Positions 1 to 6,703 of a DNA stretch of 13,791 nt are shown here, one piece after another. The notes beneath the pieces were generated by a model. That model was not told the DNA's origin. It was given only the letters and a program-made list of their open reading frames with translations, and ran no database searches. Both the position numbers and the translations under genes were made by a program. How positions within the stretch are numbered: position 1 is the stretch's first letter; every line of letters starts with the position of its first letter. The DNA is from Butyricicoccus sp. (GTDB lineage: Bacteria > Bacillota > Clostridia > Oscillospirales > Butyricicoccaceae). The stretch is taken from contig JAHHRJ010000047.1 in the NCBI GenBank assembly GCA_020025885.1, positions 1 through 13,791 on the forward strand. The letters run 5' to 3'.

Positions 1-15
1 TGCCGTTCCCTGTAG

Positions 16-519
16 AAAAAGACAAATTTTCGATTTTTCAAACAGCCCCTAGCAAAACTTCAGCATCAGCTTTCCCGAAAAACAAAGGGAAGCAAGCGAA
101 GAGAAAAGGCACGGATACAAGTGGCAAGACTGTATGAGCATATTTCGAATCAGAGAAACGATATGCTGCATAAGCTATCTATTCAGCTTATTCGGAAGAA
201 TGATGTCATCTGTATTGAGGATTTAGCACCGAAAAACATGGTGAAAAATCACAGGTTAGCAAAGTCTATCACTGATGCGTCATGGGGAGAGTTCCGTCGG
301 CAACTCATATATAAAGCAAATTGGTACAGAAAACGAATCATTGTCATAGACCGTTTCTATCCATCCAGTCAACTTTGTTCTGTATGTGGTACACAGTGGT
401 CAGGGGTAAAGGATTTGGCTGTACGTCAGTGGATTTGTCCTGGTTGTGAGACTGTTCACGATAGAGACCGCAATGCTGCAAAGAATATCTTAAACGAAGG
501 ACTGCGCCAACTGGCGTAG
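16..519 (+). pseudogene. tnpB: TnpB RNA-guided endonuclease, C-terminal part, interrupted upstream
   Basis: TnpB is the RuvC-like, omega-RNA-guided nuclease carried by IS200/IS605 elements; it cuts DNA next to a short TAM and helps retain the element. The recognisable frame runs from base 16, with a basic stretch containing LSRKTKGSKRREKAR, then the CIEDLAPKNM motif (second RuvC carboxylate, Glu codon 217-219). A zinc ribbon CSVC/CPGC follows (Cys codons 376, 385, 436, 445), then the final DRNAAKNIL motif (third carboxylate, Asp codon 466-468). The first RuvC Asp and the N-terminal domains are absent. A TAG at 13-15 closes this frame, so the gene is either frameshifted or has a nonsense mutation near the window edge. 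The homologous-looking frame clearly extends upstream of the GTG at 121, so a 132-residue protein starting there is not a natural gene. The window edge prevents deciding how much was lost. Confidence 0.8.
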
Positions 520-617
520 ACGTAAATATGGTAGGGTGGGACACACCCGAACCAATACGCTCAGGGAGATCATGTAAGACCTCGCACGGTGCAGGCTACG
601 GTCAGCGAACTGAGAAT

Positions 618-638
618 CCCCTGTCTTTAGACATGGGG
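618..638 (+). repeat. Subterminal hairpin of the IS right end
   Basis: CCCC (618-621) pairs with GGGG (635-638) and TGTC (622-625) with GACA (630-633), leaving a TTTA loop and one unpaired T at 634. An imperfect stem with an extrahelical base is typical of the structures bound by Y1 transposases. GAAT lies directly 5' (614-617) and TCAA lies 4 bases 3' of the following AGTG start (643-646), matching the IS608 guide/cleavage pairing for a right end. Confidence 0.75.
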
Positions 639-653
639 AGTGTCAAATAGAAT
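626..653 (+). promoter_or_regulatory. Possible hybrid IS/chromosome promoter for topA
   Basis: TTTAGA at 626-631 (4 of 6 to TTGACA) lies in the IS hairpin loop and 16 bases before TAGAAT at 648-653 (5 of 6 to TATAAT), which is in chromosomal DNA just past the IS end. If used, transcription would start near 660, only a couple of bases before the topA Shine-Dalgarno, which is tight. The -35 match is weak. Read-through from tnpB is an equally good explanation for topA expression. Confidence 0.25.
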
Positions 654-672
654 AGAACACTGGAGGAATACT

Positions 673-3150
673 ATGTCAAAACTGGTAATCGTAGAGTCCC
701 CCGCCAAGGCAAAAACGATTGGCAAATATCTAGGCAGTGACTATGTGGTGAAAGCCTCGATGGGACATCTGCGTGACCTGCCAAAGAAGAAAATGAGTGT
801 GGATATCGAGCACGATTTTAAGCCCGAATATGCACCCATTGAGGGTAAGGACAAGATCATCAATGACCTGCGCAAGACCGCGGAAGAGTCTGATTTTGTT
901 TACCTTGCAACCGACCCTGACCGTGAGGGTGAGGCGATTTCTTGGCATCTTCAGGCGCTTTTGAACCTCGAAGAGGGTGACTTCAAGCGCGTAACATTTA
1001 ACGAAATTACGAAAAAAGGCGTGCGGTATGGCATTGACCATCCGCGCGATATTGATATTGATTTGGTGGACGCACAGCAGGCACGTCGTATCCTTGACCG
1101 TATTGTAGGATACCGTTTGTCACCGTTTTTGTGGCGCAAGGTCAAGCGTGGACTGTCCGCGGGTCGTGTACAGTCGGTTGCAACGCGTCTGGTCGTTGAC
1201 CGCGAAAATGAGATCCGTGCGTTCCAACCGGAGGAATACTGGTCGATCGAGGCAACTTTGCGCACAGAAGCTGGCGGTGTGTTCCAGTCTCGCTACTATG
1301 GTGAGGGAGACGGCAAGGTGGAGCTGAAAACCGAAGAGCAGACCATGGCGATTGTTGCGTCTGTGACCGGACAGCCATTTCAGGTTTCCACCATCAAAAA
1401 GGGCAAGAAGAAAAAGTCTGCTGCACCTCCGTTTACCACATCGACTTTGCAGCAGGAAGCTTCCCGCAAGCTGAATATGGTGCCGCGCCGCACGATGAGT
1501 GTTGCGCAGGAGCTGTATGAAGGCGTGGACTTGGGCGGCGAATATGGTCTCACCGGTCTCATCACCTATATGCGTACGGACTCTCTGCGTTTGTCGGATG
1601 AGGCAACTGCAATGGCGGCGTCTTACATTAAGGCACGTTATGGCGATGAATTTTACCCGGGCAAGCCGCGTGCATTTAAGACCAAGGGCGGCGCACAGGA
1701 TGCGCACGAAGCCATTCGCCCGTCCAATGTAGAGATCGAGCCGGATGCAGTACGTGGACAGCTCACCCCAGATCAGTACAAGCTGTATAAGCTCATTTGG
1801 TCGCGCTTTGTTGCATGCCAGATGGCAGACGCGATTTTAGATACCATTTCAGCAGATATCGTAAGTGCAGGACATGTATTTCGTGCATCTGGTCATACCG
1901 TTGCATTCCCCGGTTTTACCGCAGTGTATGAGGAGAGCACGGACGACGAAAAACAGGGCGAAAAGAGCGAAGCAGGCAAGCCACTTCCAGCATTCGCTGA
2001 GGGCGATGTACTGAGTGCGGACAAGATCGAGCCAGCACAGCACTTTACCCAACCGCCAGCACGCTACACCGAAGCGTCGCTTATTCGTGCGATGGAAGAA
2101 AAGGGCATTGGTCGTCCGTCCACCTATGCGCCGACAATCGCAACCATCATTGATCGCGATTATGTAAACAAAGAAAACCGCAGTCTGCGTCCAACACCGC
2201 TGGGTGAGGGTGTTACGGGACTCATGGTAGACAAGTTTAAGTCTGTGGCAGACTATGAGTTTACTGCAAATATGGAGCATCAGCTAGACGAAGTGGAAGC
2301 GGGCAAGATTTCCTATGTAAAACTCCTGCATTCGTTCTATGATGGCTTTGAGGGTGCACTGGAACAGGCAGAAAAGGATCTGGACAAGACCCGCATTAAA
2401 ATTCCGGATGAAGAAACTGATGTGGTCTGCGAAAAGTGTGGACGCAACATGGTTATTAAATCTGGACGTTTTGGCAAGTTCCTTGCGTGTCCCGGTTTCC
2501 CAGAATGCAGCAACACCAAGGCAATGTCTGAGGATACTGGTGCATCCTGTCCGACTTGCGGCGCAAAGGTTGTAAAGAAGAAATCTGCACGCGGCTATGT
2601 GTATTATTCTTGTGATACCTACCCGACTTGTCAATTTATTACATGGGATAAGCCGCTCAAGACAAAATGTCCGGTTTGTGACTCCTCTTTGTTCCGTCAT
2701 ACCGATCGCGATTCCAAGGAAGTCACAGATATTTGTCTGCGTGAAGGCTGCACCTATAAGGAACTCGTAAAGGAAGGCGTATCGCCAGAGGAAGCAGAGA
2801 AGAACCGCCAGCGCAGAGAAGCACGCGCGGCAAAGGCAGCGGAGCGTGCGGCAGCGAAGGAAGCGGAAGAAGCAGAGAAGAAGGCGGCAAAGAAAACCAC
2901 GCGCAAGAAGAAAGCAGAAACTGCTGAGGGTGAGGAAGCGCCCAAGAAGACCACACGTAAGAAGAAGGCAGAAACTGCTGAGGGCGAGGAAGCGCCCAAG
3001 AAGACCACACGTAAGAAGAAGGCAGAAACTGCTGAGGGTGAGGAAGCACCGAAGAAGACCACGCGTAAGAAGAAAGCAGAAACTGCTGAGAGGGAAGAAG
3101 CACCAAAAAAAACCACACGCAAAAAGAAAACCGAAACGGAGGAAGTATGA
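673..3150 (+). CDS. topA: DNA topoisomerase I (type IA), with three zinc fingers and a repetitive lysine-rich tail
   Basis: Relaxes negative supercoils by transient single-strand cleavage. The 825-residue protein starts with the TOPRIM fold (VESPAKAKTI, E8; DPDREGE at 81-87 supplying the metal-binding acidic residues). The active-site tyrosine is Y299 in LITYMRTDSL. Three C4 zinc fingers follow: C586/C589/C606/C612, C626/C629/C647/C653 and C666/C669/C688/C693. From about residue 705 the protein becomes a low-complexity Lys/Glu/Ala tail with an 18-residue tandem repeat. I chose ATG 673 because GGAGG at 662-666 is 6 bases upstream and the protein then begins MSKLVIVESP as in the family; the GTG at 640 lies inside the IS end. 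It overlaps trmFO by ATGA. In many Firmicutes dprA precedes topA; here an IS element does. Confidence 0.97.
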   Translation: MSKLVIVESPAKAKTIGKYLGSDYVVKASMGHLRDLPKKKMSVDIEHDFKPEYAPIEGKDKIINDLRKTAEESDFVYLATDPDREGEAISWHLQALLNLEEGDFKRVTFNEITKKGVRYGIDHPRDIDIDLVDAQQARRILDRIVGYRLSPFLWRKVKRGLSAGRVQSVATRLVVDRENEIRAFQPEEYWSIEATLRTEAGGVFQSRYYGEGDGKVELKTEEQTMAIVASVTGQPFQVSTIKKGKKKKSAAPPFTTSTLQQEASRKLNMVPRRTMSVAQELYEGVDLGGEYGLTGLITYMRTDSLRLSDEATAMAASYIKARYGDEFYPGKPRAFKTKGGAQDAHEAIRPSNVEIEPDAVRGQLTPDQYKLYKLIWSRFVACQMADAILDTISADIVSAGHVFRASGHTVAFPGFTAVYEESTDDEKQGEKSEAGKPLPAFAEGDVLSADKIEPAQHFTQPPARYTEASLIRAMEEKGIGRPSTYAPTIATIIDRDYVNKENRSLRPTPLGEGVTGLMVDKFKSVADYEFTANMEHQLDEVEAGKISYVKLLHSFYDGFEGALEQAEKDLDKTRIKIPDEETDVVCEKCGRNMVIKSGRFGKFLACPGFPECSNTKAMSEDTGASCPTCGAKVVKKKSARGYVYYSCDTYPTCQFITWDKPLKTKCPVCDSSLFRHTDRDSKEVTDICLREGCTYKELVKEGVSPEEAEKNRQRREARAAKAAERAAAKEAEEAEKKAAKKTTRKKKAETAEGEEAPKKTTRKKKAETAEGEEAPKKTTRKKKAETAEGEEAPKKTTRKKKAETAEREEAPKKTTRKKKTETEEV
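2896..3147 (+). repeat. 54-bp in-frame tandem repeat encoding the TopA tail
   Basis: Four full units begin at 2896, 2950, 3004 and 3058, with a degenerate partial fifth from 3112 to the topA stop. Each encodes TTRKKKAETAEGEEAPKK (18 residues) with one G-to-R change in unit 4. Units 1 and 2 differ at 4 bases and units 2 and 3 at 3 bases, all synonymous, so the array is either recent or homogenised at the DNA level while conserving the peptide. It alternates a basic patch with an acidic patch. The downstream Shine-Dalgarno of trmFO lies in the last partial unit. Confidence 0.95.
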
Positions 3151-4460
3151 AACAGGTAACAGTAATCGGTGCAGGATTGGCAGGTTGTGAAGCGGCTTGG
3201 CAGCTTGCAGAACGCGGCATTTCCGTTGTACTGCATGAGATGAAGCCGGAGAAGATGACACCAGCACACCATTCGACCGACTTTGCAGAGCTGGTTTGCT
3301 CAAACTCTCTGCGCTCGAATGAACTTTCTAATGCTTCCGGCTTGCTCAAAGAAGAGCTGCGCCGTTTGGGTGGACTTATCGTGCGTTGTGCGGATGAAAC
3401 ACAGGTAGAAGCGGGCGGTGCGCTTGCGGTAGATCGTGAGGCATTTGCAAAAAAGGTTACAGCATGCATTGAAAACCATCCGAATATTACAGTCGTGCAT
3501 GGAGAGGTAACCGAGATTCCGCAGGAGGGAGAAGTCATTGTTGCAACTGGTCCTTTGACCTCGGATGCACTGTTTGATACCATTCATGTGCGCGTAGGGG
3601 GTGACTTCCTGCATTTCTTTGATGCAGCGGCACCGATCGTTACCTTTGAATCCATTGATATGGAGCATGCCTATTTTGCATCCCGCTACGATAAGGGCAC
3701 ACCAGACTACATCAACTGTCCATTTACCCGTGAGGAGTTTGATGCGTTCTGGGAAGCACTGACCGTGGCAGAGGAAGCGGAAGTGCATGGCTTTGAGGAT
3801 AAGCTGGTATTTGAGGGCTGTATGCCGATCGAGGTCAATGCACGCCGCGGACATGATACCCTGCTGTTTGGTATCTTGAAGCCAGTCGGTCTGCCAGACC
3901 CCAAGACAGGCAAAGACCCATACGCAGTTTTGCAGCTGCGCCGTGACAATGCGCAGGGCAGCCTGTACAATCTGGTCGGATGCCAGACGCATCTCAAATG
4001 GGGCGAGCAAAAGCGTATTTTCTCCATGATTCCAGCACTCAGGAATGCCGAGTTTGTACGCTATGGTGTCATGCACCGCAATACATTCTTGGATTCTCCG
4101 CGCCTGCTGGATCATAATTTTGCACTGCGTACCGAAGATCGTATCCGCTTTGCGGGACAGATGACTGGCGTTGAAGGCTATATGGAGTCCAATGCATCTG
4201 GATTTTTGGCTGGACTGTCCACTGCGCGTAAGCTGCTTGGACAGAGTGCGCCGGATTTCCCCTCTACAACGGCAATCGGTGCGCTGGGACGCTATATTTC
4301 CAATGAAACTGTGGCAAAATTCCAGCCGATGAATGTGAATTTTGGCATTATTGACCCACTGGGTTATAAAATCAAGGGAAAACGCGAGAAGAATGCAAAA
4401 ATCTCCGAGCGGGCGCTCGAAGTTATCGATAGCATCAAAAAGGAGTTGGAACTTGCATGA
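3147..4460 (+). CDS. trmFO: Methylenetetrahydrofolate--tRNA-(uracil-54-C5)-methyltransferase, FAD-dependent
   Basis: Makes ribothymidine at position 54 in the T-loop of tRNAs using methylene-THF as carbon donor and FAD as reductant, the Firmicute alternative to the SAM enzyme TrmA. The 437-residue protein opens with a Rossmann FAD motif GAGLAG (8-13). C51 in ELVCSNSLR and C225 in FEGCMPIEV correspond to the two cysteines (53 and 226) described as functional in the B. subtilis enzyme. The C-terminal GYMESNASGFLAGL segment is also family-typical. The ATG overlaps the topA stop as ATGA, and GGAGG at 3138-3142 lies 4 bases upstream, which fixes the start and suggests translational coupling. No defects seen. 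Its position after topA is usual in this phylum. Confidence 0.97.
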   Translation: MKQVTVIGAGLAGCEAAWQLAERGISVVLHEMKPEKMTPAHHSTDFAELVCSNSLRSNELSNASGLLKEELRRLGGLIVRCADETQVEAGGALAVDREAFAKKVTACIENHPNITVVHGEVTEIPQEGEVIVATGPLTSDALFDTIHVRVGGDFLHFFDAAAPIVTFESIDMEHAYFASRYDKGTPDYINCPFTREEFDAFWEALTVAEEAEVHGFEDKLVFEGCMPIEVNARRGHDTLLFGILKPVGLPDPKTGKDPYAVLQLRRDNAQGSLYNLVGCQTHLKWGEQKRIFSMIPALRNAEFVRYGVMHRNTFLDSPRLLDHNFALRTEDRIRFAGQMTGVEGYMESNASGFLAGLSTARKLLGQSAPDFPSTTAIGALGRYISNETVAKFQPMNVNFGIIDPLGYKIKGKREKNAKISERALEVIDSIKKELELA

Positions 4461-5470
4461 GAATTGCAGTAGATGCAATGGGCGGTGACAATGCGCCGGA
4501 GGCGATTGTCTGCGGCGCGGTGCGCGCAGCAAAGGCGTATCAAGAAGATATCATACTGGTTGGACAGGAAGAGCAGATCCGTGCGGTACTGCGTGCGCAT
4601 AATGCGGAGGATACCAAAGGGGTCAAAATTCTGCATGCGCCTGATGTGGTAGATATGCATGATGATCCGGCAACCGTATTGCGTGCAAAGCCGGAATCCT
4701 CGATGGCGGTTGCGCTGAATCTCGTAAAAAAGGGAGAAGCAGATGCGATCGTCAGTGCTGGCTCGACGGGGGCGCTGCTTGCTGGTGCGACTTTGTTCTG
4801 CAAGCGCATTAAGGGGGTGCGCCGTGGTGCGCTCGCGCCGCTGATGCCATGTAAGGACGGTAAGGTGCTGCTCATTGATGCAGGTGCCAATACCGAATGT
4901 ACGGCAGAATATCTGCTGCAATTTGGTGTTATGGGTGCGCTGTATATGAATCTCATTCAGGGTATCCAGAATCCACGTGTAGGTCTGGTCAACAATGGTG
5001 CGGAGGACTCTAAGGGCGATCCGCTGCGCCGAGAGGCATATCAGCTGCTCAAAGCGGCACATGACGCAGGACAGATTAACTTCATTGGCAACGTAGAGGG
5101 ACGCGATGTCCCACTCGGTGCGTGCGACGTTGCGGTGTGTGACGGCTTTTCGGGCAATGTCATGCTCAAAACCATTGAGGGTGTTGCAAAGTTTATGGCA
5201 GGCGAAATCAAGCAGGTCTTTCTTGCAAATCTCGGAACGAAGGTGGCATATCTTGCATGCAAAAAGGGTATGGATAACTTTGCAGCCCTCTTTGATCAGG
5301 ATGCAGTGGGTGGTGCGCCATTTATTGGCATTTCTCGCCCGGTCATCAAGGCACATGGTTCCTCGAACGAAATTGCATTTATGAATGCCATCCGTCAGGC
5401 GATCGAATACAAGAAGAGTGGCATGATTGAGGCGATCACAGAAAGTGTGTCGCAAATTTCACAGGCTTGA
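4457..5470 (+). CDS. plsX: Phosphate acyltransferase PlsX
   Basis: Converts acyl-ACP and phosphate into acyl-phosphate, the acyl donor for PlsY in phosphatidic acid synthesis; a peripheral membrane enzyme. The 337-residue protein shows DAMGGDNAP at 6-14, GSTGALL at 102-108, the LIDAGAN, NNGAEDSKGD and GFSGNV motifs, and a C-terminal IKAHGSSNE segment, all in family order and at normal length. The start overlaps the trmFO stop as ATGA; the best Shine-Dalgarno is AGGAG at 4441-4445, a rather long 11 bases upstream, so coupling to trmFO translation is likely. acpP, whose product carries its substrate, follows after an 80-base gap that contains a new promoter. No terminator is visible directly after plsX. 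Confidence 0.97.
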   Translation: MRIAVDAMGGDNAPEAIVCGAVRAAKAYQEDIILVGQEEQIRAVLRAHNAEDTKGVKILHAPDVVDMHDDPATVLRAKPESSMAVALNLVKKGEADAIVSAGSTGALLAGATLFCKRIKGVRRGALAPLMPCKDGKVLLIDAGANTECTAEYLLQFGVMGALYMNLIQGIQNPRVGLVNNGAEDSKGDPLRREAYQLLKAAHDAGQINFIGNVEGRDVPLGACDVAVCDGFSGNVMLKTIEGVAKFMAGEIKQVFLANLGTKVAYLACKKGMDNFAALFDQDAVGGAPFIGISRPVIKAHGSSNEIAFMNAIRQAIEYKKSGMIEAITESVSQISQA

Positions 5471-5486
5471 TTTTTCTCAAAAGGAC

Positions 5487-5515
5487 TTGACAATTAGGCA
5501 AAACCTCACTATTAT
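5487..5515 (+). promoter_or_regulatory. Sigma-A-type promoter for acpP
   Basis: A perfect TTGACA (5487-5492) is followed after 17 bases by TATTAT (5510-5515), one mismatch from consensus. The predicted start is near 5522, giving a leader of about 30 bases with GAGGAGG at 5534-5540 before the acpP ATG. This is the strongest promoter visible in the window and fits the very high demand for acyl carrier protein. A weak TTAGG/CCTCA half-symmetry in the spacer is not enough to call an operator. Confidence 0.8.
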
Positions 5516-5550
5516 CAAAATATCCTGAGTGGCGAGGAGGCGAAGTTTGA

Positions 5551-5784
5551 ATGGTATTTGAGAAATTGGTGGAGCTGCTGAGCGAACAGTTTGGCGTGGA
5601 GCCTGAAACCATCACCCTCGAGACCTCTTTTGACGAGGATCTCGGCGCGGATTCTCTCGATCTGGTGGAAATGATGATGGCACTGGAAGAGGAATTTGAT
5701 GTGGGTGAAATCAGTGAAGAAGCCGCACGCAAGCTCAAAACAGTGGGCGATGTAGTCGATTTTCTTGGCAGCCAAGACGAATAA
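5551..5784 (+). CDS. acpP: Acyl carrier protein
   Basis: Carries growing acyl chains on a 4'-phosphopantetheine arm for fatty-acid and phospholipid synthesis. The 77-residue, strongly acidic protein has the DSL motif with the modified serine at S35 (LGADSLDLVEMMMALEEEF) and the typical closing segment TVGDVVDFL. Length and helix pattern are normal for AcpP of type II fatty acid synthesis. GAGGAGG at 5534-5540 is 10 bases before the ATG. The gene sits between its own promoter and a terminator, so it can be transcribed alone at high level, independently of plsX upstream and rnc downstream. No sign of a specialised (polyketide or D-alanyl) carrier: the neighbours are housekeeping. Confidence 0.97.
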   Translation: MVFEKLVELLSEQFGVEPETITLETSFDEDLGADSLDLVEMMMALEEEFDVGEISEEAARKLKTVGDVVDFLGSQDE

Positions 5785-5789
5785 AATGG

Positions 5790-5822
5790 AAGAGCCTGCG
5801 CCCAAAGCAGGCTCTTATTTTT
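5790..5822 (+). terminator. Intrinsic terminator after acpP
   Basis: AAGAGCCTGC (5790-5799) pairs perfectly with GCAGGCTCTT (5807-5816) around a 7-base loop, followed by ATTTTT. A 10-bp GC-containing stem starting 5 bases after the acpP stop. The U-tract is short (five after an A), so some read-through into rnc is plausible. Confidence 0.9.
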
Positions 5823-5858
5823 GAAGCATCAAAACAACAAAAGAAAGGATTCTCATTT

Positions 5859-6542
5859 ATGTTACAAGAACGAATTGGATATCAGTTTCGCAATCCGGCA
5901 TTGTTCCATAAGGCAATGACACATTCATCTTATGCAAATGAGCAGCGTATGCGTCACTTGCAGAACAATGAACGGCTCGAGTTTCTCGGCGATTCCGTAC
6001 TCGGCTTTGTTACAGCCGATTATCTTTACAACCACTTTCCAGAGTTGCCAGAAGGTCAGCTGAGTAAGCTGCGTGCGGCTGTGGTATGTGAACGTGCGCT
6101 GTGCGAAATCGCCAAGGAACTTGGCATTGATCAGGAGATCTGTCTAGGACACGGCGAAGAACAGGGCGGCGGACGGCAGCGCCCATCCATCCTTGCCGAT
6201 GCGGTGGAGGCACTTCTGGGTGCGATCTACCTTGACGGCGGCATTGAGCCGGCACGTGCATTTGTCCTCAGCTTTATTCCCCGTAAGGCGGACGAAGCAC
6301 GCAAGGGCGGCGCGTTCACAGACTACAAGACACAGCTGCAAGAGATTGTACAGAAGAATCGACAGGAAACGCTGGAGTACCGTCTGGCGGAAGAAACGGG
6401 CCCTGACCATGCAAAGGAATTTACCATGGAGCTTCTGCTCAACAGCAATGTGTTTGCACAGGGCGTGGGACGGAGCAAAAAAGAAGCCGAGCAGATGGCG
6501 GCAAAGCAGGCACTTCAGCTTATGGGTGTGCATAAAGCATAA
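5859..6542 (+). CDS. rnc: Ribonuclease III
   Basis: Double-strand-specific endoribonuclease that processes rRNA precursors and structured mRNAs. The 227-residue protein has the signature NERLEFLGDSV at 37-47 (catalytic E41 and D45) and the second metal-binding pair D114 and E117 in LADAVEALLGAIYLDGG. A C-terminal dsRNA-binding domain spans about 155-224, from DYKTQLQEIVQ to SKKEAEQMAAKQAL. Length and order are normal. AAGGA at 5845-5849 is 9 bases upstream of ATG 5859. Only 36 bases separate the acpP terminator from the start and I see no promoter there, so expression may depend on terminator read-through or a promoter inside acpP. A terminator follows the gene. Confidence 0.97.
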   Translation: MLQERIGYQFRNPALFHKAMTHSSYANEQRMRHLQNNERLEFLGDSVLGFVTADYLYNHFPELPEGQLSKLRAAVVCERALCEIAKELGIDQEICLGHGEEQGGGRQRPSILADAVEALLGAIYLDGGIEPARAFVLSFIPRKADEARKGGAFTDYKTQLQEIVQKNRQETLEYRLAEETGPDHAKEFTMELLLNSNVFAQGVGRSKKEAEQMAAKQALQLMGVHKA

Positions 6543-6555
6543 ACGCGAAAACACG

Positions 6556-6583
6556 GGCGAGCCGGCTGCGGTTCGCCTTTTTT
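6556..6583 (+). terminator. Intrinsic terminator after rnc
   Basis: GGCGAGCCG (6556-6564) pairs with CGGTTCGCC (6569-6577), nine pairs including one G-U, around a GCTG loop, followed directly by six T. It begins 13 bases after the rnc stop and separates the rnc transcript from smc. Confidence 0.9.
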
Positions 6584-6637
6584 CGGCACAGGAAGCTGTG
6601 TATTTTTGAATAAATGGCAAAATATGTGGGCGGTGCA

Positions 6638-6666
6638 TTGCCACAAATACCAATTGGTGTTAGAAT
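6638..6666 (+). promoter_or_regulatory. Promoter of the smc-ftsY-rph-rdgB-yhbY-nadD run (extended -10)
   Basis: TTGCCA (6638-6643) is followed after 17 bases by TAGAAT (6661-6666), with a TG at 6658-6659 giving an extended -10. Each hexamer has one mismatch to consensus. It lies between the rnc terminator and smc, so it is well placed to start the downstream transcript; the predicted start near 6673 leaves a leader of about 30 bases. Confidence 0.65.
6646..6661. promoter_or_regulatory. Near-palindrome in the smc promoter spacer, possible operator
   Basis: AATACCAATTGGTGTT is a 16-base inverted repeat with one mismatched pair and a perfect 10-base core ACCAATTGGT (6649-6658). It occupies the region between -35 and -10 and touches the first base of the -10. 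I do not recognise the binding protein; a palindrome this short can arise by chance. Confidence 0.3.
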
Positions 6667-6703
6667 ATAAAATAACTGAGAATATATCTCGTGGGGTTTT
6701 TGC

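Larger units (their letters stand above)
1..646 (+). mobile_element. Right part of an IS200/IS605-family element (tnpB remnant plus right end)
   Basis: The segment holds the C-terminal part of a TnpB protein followed by about 127 bases of non-coding right end with a subterminal hairpin. The right boundary is placed after TCAA at 643-646. This is the right cleavage tetranucleotide known for IS608, and a GAAT that matches the IS608 right guide sits directly 5' of the hairpin at 614-617. The DNA is visibly more AT-rich than the neighbouring genes. The left part, including any tnpA, lies outside the window. Seen: tnpB, hairpin, tetranucleotides. Inferred: exact boundary and IS608-type chemistry. 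Confidence 0.8.
520..666 (+). ncRNA. Probable omega-RNA (reRNA) scaffold and guide of the tnpB element
   Basis: Elements of this family transcribe a guide RNA from the end of tnpB through the right end; its guide is the host DNA just outside the element. Here the non-coding right end contains a small stem (534-538 with 544-548), a second weak stem near 580-595, and the terminal hairpin at 618-638. The would-be guide begins at 647 and reads ATAGAATAGAACACTGGAGG. The 5' end is not determinable and probably overlaps tnpB. The assignment rests on family knowledge plus position; no expression evidence is available, and the linked nuclease appears broken. Confidence 0.4.

Noticed and set aside
121..519. 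Independent 132-residue gene starting at GTG 121
   Set aside because: TnpB homology continues upstream in the same frame to base 16, so this is the tail of a longer, damaged gene.
640..672. Upstream GTG start for topA adding 11 residues
   Set aside because: The GTG lies in the IS right end with no ribosome binding site; ATG 673 has GGAGG at the right distance and gives the family N-terminus.
2896..3147. CRISPR-like array
   Set aside because: The repeat is contiguous without spacers, in frame, and encodes the TopA tail.
2284..3303. Long minus-strand open frames opposite the topA 3' end
   Set aside because: They mirror the repetitive lysine-rich codons of topA, give leucine/phenylalanine/cysteine-rich nonsense and have no ribosome binding site or domain.
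3300..4532. 410-codon minus-strand open frame across trmFO
   Set aside because: It is a shadow of trmFO codons; composition is unlike a protein and no motif is recognisable.
5493..5509. Fatty-acid regulator (FapR-like) operator in the acpP promoter
   Set aside because: Only short TTAGG/CCTCA half-sites are visible and they do not match a consensus I can state with confidence.
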